The notes beneath the pieces are model-generated. The model was not told the origin of the DNA. It saw only the letters and a list, made by a program, of their open reading frames with translations, and ran no database searches. A program made the translations under genes and the position numbers. Source: Sacculina carcini (taxonomy: Eukaryota; Arthropoda; Thecostraca; Sacculinidae). From it: a stretch of DNA of 64,000 bases. Location: positions 6,998,501 through 7,062,500 of the forward strand of contig OU696588.1 in NCBI GenBank assembly GCA_916048095.2. Direction: 5' to 3'. Below, one piece after another: positions 61,101 to 64,000 of the stretch (position 1 is the first letter of the stretch; every line of letters starts with the position of its first letter).

Positions 61101-61974
61101 GAAATATAAAAGCAGTAAAATTCACAAATGGGATAACGCAGGAATTCGCTTTATAGGCGATATAATAAACACAGAAGAAGCAAGAGTTTTAACGCTTGAG
61201 GAAATGCAGAATAAATTCAATATAAAAATTGATTCTCTCAATTACACTGGCCTTCTAAAAGGAATTGATAAAATAGAATCTGTACTGCAGCATTCGAGTC
61301 ATTACATTCAACCCAACATTCCCTATCGAGGGTGGATGATAAGAAATACGACAAAATTCAATCGATTTGCATATAAAAACATGATTTCATATAAAACGAA
61401 TAATTCACAAGTGGAATTGGGGAGAACGAAAAGAAAATGGATAGAAGATATTGGCCACTACAGAGCAGGAAGTATAAACACCATTGAATCAGTGACAAAT
61501 TCCACACACTTGCAATACTTCAACTACAAAATCACTCAAAGAATCATCCACACAAACAAAACCGCATATTTGATCGGCATGACAAAATCACACACATGCA
61601 CGTTCTGCAAAACACACACAGAAACGATATTGCACCTTTTCTGGAGCTGCCACGTCACAAGAAAATTTATACAAGAAATGAACACACACGTATTGGAGCC
61701 ACTAGGTTTCCAAGTGAAAAACGAGAAAAAATGGTTTTTCCCGGTTGAAAGGAACTTAGAAACATTGATAATTACTGTCGCGAAAAGATGCATATATACT
61801 TCACGTTATATCGACGCGAAGCCGCATATAAAAGCACTAATAGTGTCAATTATGAACGAATACGAAATTGGTCAGACATGCCGCAAACAACTACCCGATA
61901 GAGCCAAGCATGAAATGTGGAGGATATGGGAGCAGAAACAGAACGAGATAACGTGTCACTTCAATATGTCGTAA
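58174..61974 (+). CDS. LINE-e ORF2: endonuclease and reverse transcriptase
   Basis: 1,266 residues, uninterrupted. N-terminal apurinic-type endonuclease: MSMNCRGLGEVKKR, FLQDTHMTKEK, NIYGPNED, AGDFNFTMNQ (about residue 148), SRLDMFFIS and RTDHSMV. The RT follows: SGKSPGPNGFTIGFFKKFW, DWRPISLLNVDFKILS, ADFQSAFDTVSW (motif A), RQGDPISGYLFNLAVE and SQYADDTVLFLEGD (catalytic YADD at about residue 719). The C-terminus has CTFCKTHTETILHLFWSC (about residue 1141), the zinc-like motif of L1/Tx1 ORF2. It nicks target DNA and reverse-transcribes LINE RNA in place. Confidence 0.95.
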   Translation: MIRSNSSTLNIMSMNCRGLGEVKKRRDVINYLKTKKDNNVVFLQDTHMTKEKIPLFNSIWNGSCYHSISEKFPNSRGVVICLNKNFSHTQLECETSSTGNFVYVKILVDKESYALINIYGPNEDSPTFFQTIDELCKCSHADHIIIAGDFNFTMNQSKDTLHYKKEHNLKAKYVFKQTANNHGLIDIWRNLHEDENVYTWFKKTPLKCSRLDMFFISDHLANRVESCEIVPGYRTDHSMVKLKIATYVNRGPGLWKFNDSLLDDDEYVKRINACIIETINMYNTQKRVLELKQLDVDNLRVNISMELLYETLLLMIRGETISYSSHRKRILKLELAKLEDDINDQQAKFNVSKSPQDFARVEEAKQRLELKREKIVQGLIIRSKCNWHEQGEKSTKYILTLEKRNAIRKSITYLHHEGEKVSEQALILKLMGDKIKLTYKAAATTPIDPRDMQALRKITREQAVRLEQQITLEELKATMSRMKSGKSPGPNGFTIGFFKKFWYPIGHILLKAFKETQLRGELIRSHNEASITMIPKSGTTGHQIKDWRPISLLNVDFKILSRTIAERIKQVIPGLISQTQTAYIRGRNIAENSRLVFDLIHHCHKNQIAAVILAADFQSAFDTVSWTYMENILETHNFGPLFRSLINLLYFNKRNYSRIGMNGYIGEKIFLERGIRQGDPISGYLFNLAVELIAVRLAKASDVRGIQIHDQVEIKISQYADDTVLFLEGDAQNIENATNELVKFAEMSGLKLNQAKTKLLALGGCAPVTPAVSNNWVEELKILGIHYTADNTRIRENYTRVMKSAELELALWCKRNLTPIGRITIIKALIISKFVHLFSSIPSLSKNQLKNLSSILFKFVWNNKTDKIKRKQLIQKYSEDGLCMIDIVAFMRSIKARWISKLANETDGLWTSLARLSIPDVGDLVNYGTQKLKKIESKITNEFWKDVLIAWRYFIENSNQEDSTIICESLWYSDYTKYKSSKIHKWDNAGIRFIGDIINTEEARVLTLEEMQNKFNIKIDSLNYTGLLKGIDKIESVLQHSSHYIQPNIPYRGWMIRNTTKFNRFAYKNMISYKTNNSQVELGRTKRKWIEDIGHYRAGSINTIESVTNSTHLQYFNYKITQRIIHTNKTAYLIGMTKSHTCTFCKTHTETILHLFWSCHVTRKFIQEMNTHVLEPLGFQVKNEKKWFFPVERNLETLIITVAKRCIYTSRYIDAKPHIKALIVSIMNEYEIGQTCRKQLPDRAKHEMWRIWEQKQNEITCHFNMS

Positions 61975-61988
61975 TAGTGGCGAGTCTT

Positions 61989-62116
61989 TGTGGTAATATG
62001 GTCCTGTGTCTTAGTCCATACTTAGTAGTGCCCCCTAGCGTGGGATTATGTAACCAGGATGGACAGGGCGTTGAATACACAGTTGGTGCTCGTTGTCTCT
62101 TGTGTGTGTTTATTAC
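61989..62116 (+). repeat. G11 5' LTR
   Basis: 128 bp, one of the shortest LTRs here. Its partner is outside the window, so the left edge rests on the TG start and the end on the adjacent primer site. Confidence 0.7.
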
Positions 62117-62132
62117 ATGGCGCAGCCGACAG
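62117..62132 (+). other. G11 primer-binding site
   Basis: TGGCGCAGCCGACAGG, starting with TGG as for a tRNA 3' CCA end. It resembles the complement of tRNA-Ser-type 3' ends; not resolved further. Confidence 0.65.
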
Positions 62133-62233
62133 GATGTGAAGGTCAGTGTTAGAAATTTCCCTTTCAGTTAAAGACAATCTGGAGGTGTAAATACTGACTC
62201 AGTGAATATTGTCATTCCGAAATTGGACTAACA

Positions 62234-64000
62234 ATGGAAAAACAGATTGAAAAACTACTTGAGGTAGTTTCAATGCAAATGCAAGCGAGTTCTGAACGAG
62301 AAGCCCGTCAAACTCAAATAATGACGAGTTTAATGGAGCAAATGATGAGAACCGAAACAAGAAATTCGTCTCAACATACAGTCGATGAGTCACGTACCAC
62401 ACCGAAATTGCCTTCATCCAATATTCCGGTTCCTATATTGCATAGCGGAGCATCGTTGCGTGAATTCGAATCATGGAGGCATAAAGTAGCAGGTTACGTG
62501 ACTTTATCTAATATCAACTTGTTATCCCCGAAAGAGCAACAAGCTATTCTTTTGTCAATGCTGGATGAGGATTGGGTGCGAATTTCAAGGTTCAATATCA
62601 TTTTCCAAGAGGATGACACACTTGACGATTGCATTTCGAAAATAAGAGAGCACATTCGAGATACTAGAAACGTGATTGTAGACCGCAGGGAATTCTTTTC
62701 TCGCAATCAACAGGACGGCGAATCATTCGACGAGTTTTTATGTGCAGTCCAAGAAATCGCCGCATATTGCGAATTTTGCGACAAATGCGAAGACAACCGA
62801 CTTCGAGATAAAATTGTGATGGGCATCCGTGATGAAGATGCGTTACAAAGAATGTTTCAAGAGAAAAAGTTGACTTTGCATGGTGCTTTAAATATTTGCC
62901 GTGCAAACGAGAGCGCCCGAATAAGCTCCCAAGAATTGAAGGCGAACGAAAATGAGGTACATGCAAGTGTGTGCAAAACACAGACACAACAGGAAGGCAA
63001 TGGGCGTGCGACTAATTGTAATCGCTGTGGTCGCCGACATGGGAATTCAGAATGTCGTGCATTGAAACAAAGGTGCCACAACTGTGACCAGATCGGTCAT
63101 TTTGCCCGAGTATGCAAGAAGCGGAAATGCAAACCTTCGTATCAACGCGAACGAGCGGAACACAAGGATGAAAACGTACACCTCATTATTACTGACGTAA
63201 ATGTTCAAGCAGTTGAACGTCACAAGATCAGGAAACTACCGTTGACAGAAGTGAGCGCGTTAACCCGCTCGGGTGAAACTGGAAGAATATGTCTAGCGAC
63301 GGACACTGGAAGTGATGTGACAATCATCAACAGGCAAGTGACCAGCCTACTGAACATTGACCACAACAATCTTCTCCCCGCCAATGTGAAGCTTTTTGCA
63401 GCAAATGGGAAAAGACTCACTTGCGTGGGAACTTGCCCACTTGAACTAAAACTGGGCTCAGCAGCATGCAGTACAACGGCATACGTTGTCCCCAGCATTT
63501 CCAACGCACTTTTATCATGGGTGGACGCTATTGATTTAAGAATTTTACACAAGTCGTTTCCGAAACAACTGGAAGCAAGCGACACTTGCGATCAACAAAC
63601 AAACGAGGTGTCAAAGACAAGTTGCGAGTATAGTGCCACAGATGTGTTTCGACTCAGAGCTAGCAACAACACCCGTGCTTGTTCTGGTGGATGGCAATAT
63701 CATCGCTCGAGGCCTCGGTGGAATCTGAACCGAGAGCCAACTGATGAGGAAATAAACAGCCACACCACAGAGATGATAAAATGCTTCCCTCGTGTGTTTT
63801 CAGAAAGTGGAGTTTTGCGAAGCATGGAAGGTGACCCAATGAGGATCATTGTGAAAGAAGATGCCACACCAGTGAGCATTACCGCCCCTCGGTCCGTTCC
63901 GATTTGTTACCGTGACAGCTTGAAAACTCAGCTGGACAAGTTGATTGAGGAAGATGTCATTGAACCTGTCAGCCATCCAACGGCATGGTGTCATCCGATT
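62234..64000 (+). CDS. G11 Gag-Pol, 5' part
   Basis: Open for 589 codons to the window edge, starting MEKQIEKLLEVVSMQ. Gag has a coiled N-terminus, then LREFESWRHKVAGYV, FDEFLCAVQEIAAYC and two zinc knuckles: CNRCGRRHGNSEC and CHNCDQIGHFARVC. Protease: LATDTGSDVTII. Then the pre-RT segment CFPRVFSESGVLRSMEGD and APRSVPICYRDSLKTQLD ... EEDVIEPVSHPTAWCHPI, where RT begins. Gag and pol are in one frame, as in Mag-like and K02A2.6-like gypsy elements. No defects seen. Confidence 0.9.
   Translation, partial: MEKQIEKLLEVVSMQMQASSEREARQTQIMTSLMEQMMRTETRNSSQHTVDESRTTPKLPSSNIPVPILHSGASLREFESWRHKVAGYVTLSNINLLSPKEQQAILLSMLDEDWVRISRFNIIFQEDDTLDDCISKIREHIRDTRNVIVDRREFFSRNQQDGESFDEFLCAVQEIAAYCEFCDKCEDNRLRDKIVMGIRDEDALQRMFQEKKLTLHGALNICRANESARISSQELKANENEVHASVCKTQTQQEGNGRATNCNRCGRRHGNSECRALKQRCHNCDQIGHFARVCKKRKCKPSYQRERAEHKDENVHLIITDVNVQAVERHKIRKLPLTEVSALTRSGETGRICLATDTGSDVTIINRQVTSLLNIDHNNLLPANVKLFAANGKRLTCVGTCPLELKLGSAACSTTAYVVPSISNALLSWVDAIDLRILHKSFPKQLEASDTCDQQTNEVSKTSCEYSATDVFRLRASNNTRACSGGWQYHRSRPRWNLNREPTDEEINSHTTEMIKCFPRVFSESGVLRSMEGDPMRIIVKEDATPVSITAPRSVPICYRDSLKTQLDKLIEEDVIEPVSHPTAWCHPI

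Larger units (their letters stand above)
56500..61988 (+). mobile_element. LINE-e: apparently intact L1/Tx1-like LINE
   Basis: Two open ORFs on the plus strand: ORF1 (56595-57458) and ORF2 (58174-61974), with a 715-nt spacer. The 5' limit is approximate, next to the G10 fragment. The 3' UTR is interrupted by G11 14 nt after the ORF2 stop. No stops or frameshifts are seen, so it is young. Confidence 0.88.
61989..64000 (+). mobile_element. G11: Ty3/gypsy LTR retrotransposon, cut by window end
   Basis: A short 128-bp LTR (61989-62116) starts TGTGGTAA and ends TTATTACA. TGGCGCAGCCGACAGG follows directly as primer site. A single open gag-pol frame begins at 62234 and leaves the window. Inserted in the 3' UTR of LINE-e. 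Confidence 0.88.

Overview
This is eukaryotic genomic DNA, most likely from an invertebrate animal. It has intron-like AT-rich sequence, GT/CA microsatellites, and one exon of an animal-type PLP enzyme (ethanolamine-phosphate/phosphohydroxylysine phospho-lyase family). Almost everything else is transposable elements. There are no operons, CRISPR arrays or rRNA genes, and I cannot name the species. Elements are numbered here G1-G11 (LTR retrotransposons) and LINE-a to LINE-e.  Layout 1-25 kb: G1, a complete but mutated single-ORF Ty3/gypsy element, minus strand (148-5007). Then intron-like DNA with a degraded hAT remnant and the phospho-lyase exon (6141-6388), and a ~390-bp dimeric repeat (6540-7480). 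G2, minus strand (7574-12271), carries a 325-bp hAT MITE in its integrase. A possible last exon lies at 12882-12998. G3, minus strand (13298-19053), has identical LTRs and one intact gag-pol ORF, and sits inside a minisatellite. A second ~390-bp dimeric repeat field (19277-21023), an AT palindrome, a tRNA-derived SINE, a broken Helitron helicase and a 71-bp tandem repeat follow.  Layout 25-55 kb: a Russian-doll nest resolved by target-site duplications (TSDs). LINE-d (minus) was split by G5, a ~1-kb internally deleted LTR element. The 3' LTR of G5 was split by LINE-b (minus). LINE-b was in turn split by G6, LINE-c, a solo LTR, G8 and G9. LINE-c was split by G7. Host reading frames rejoin across several junctions, so the order of insertions can be read directly.  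Layout 55-64 kb: G10, a deleted minus-strand relative of G2/G7/G8; LINE-e, an apparently intact two-ORF L1/Tx1-like element; and G11, a single-ORF Ty3/gypsy element inserted just after the LINE-e ORF2 stop and running off the window.  The most interesting signal is in the G2/G7/G8 clan. In all three, the 12 nt immediately after the 5' LTR are exactly complementary to the first 12 nt of a tRNA (Ile in G2 and G7, Phe in G8). They are not complementary to a tRNA 3' CCA end. This implies priming from a short 5' tRNA fragment ending in the D-arm, for which I know no precedent. The same clan has a GGGAAAC -1 frameshift heptamer followed by a hairpin whose two arms differ between G2 and G8 but still pair.
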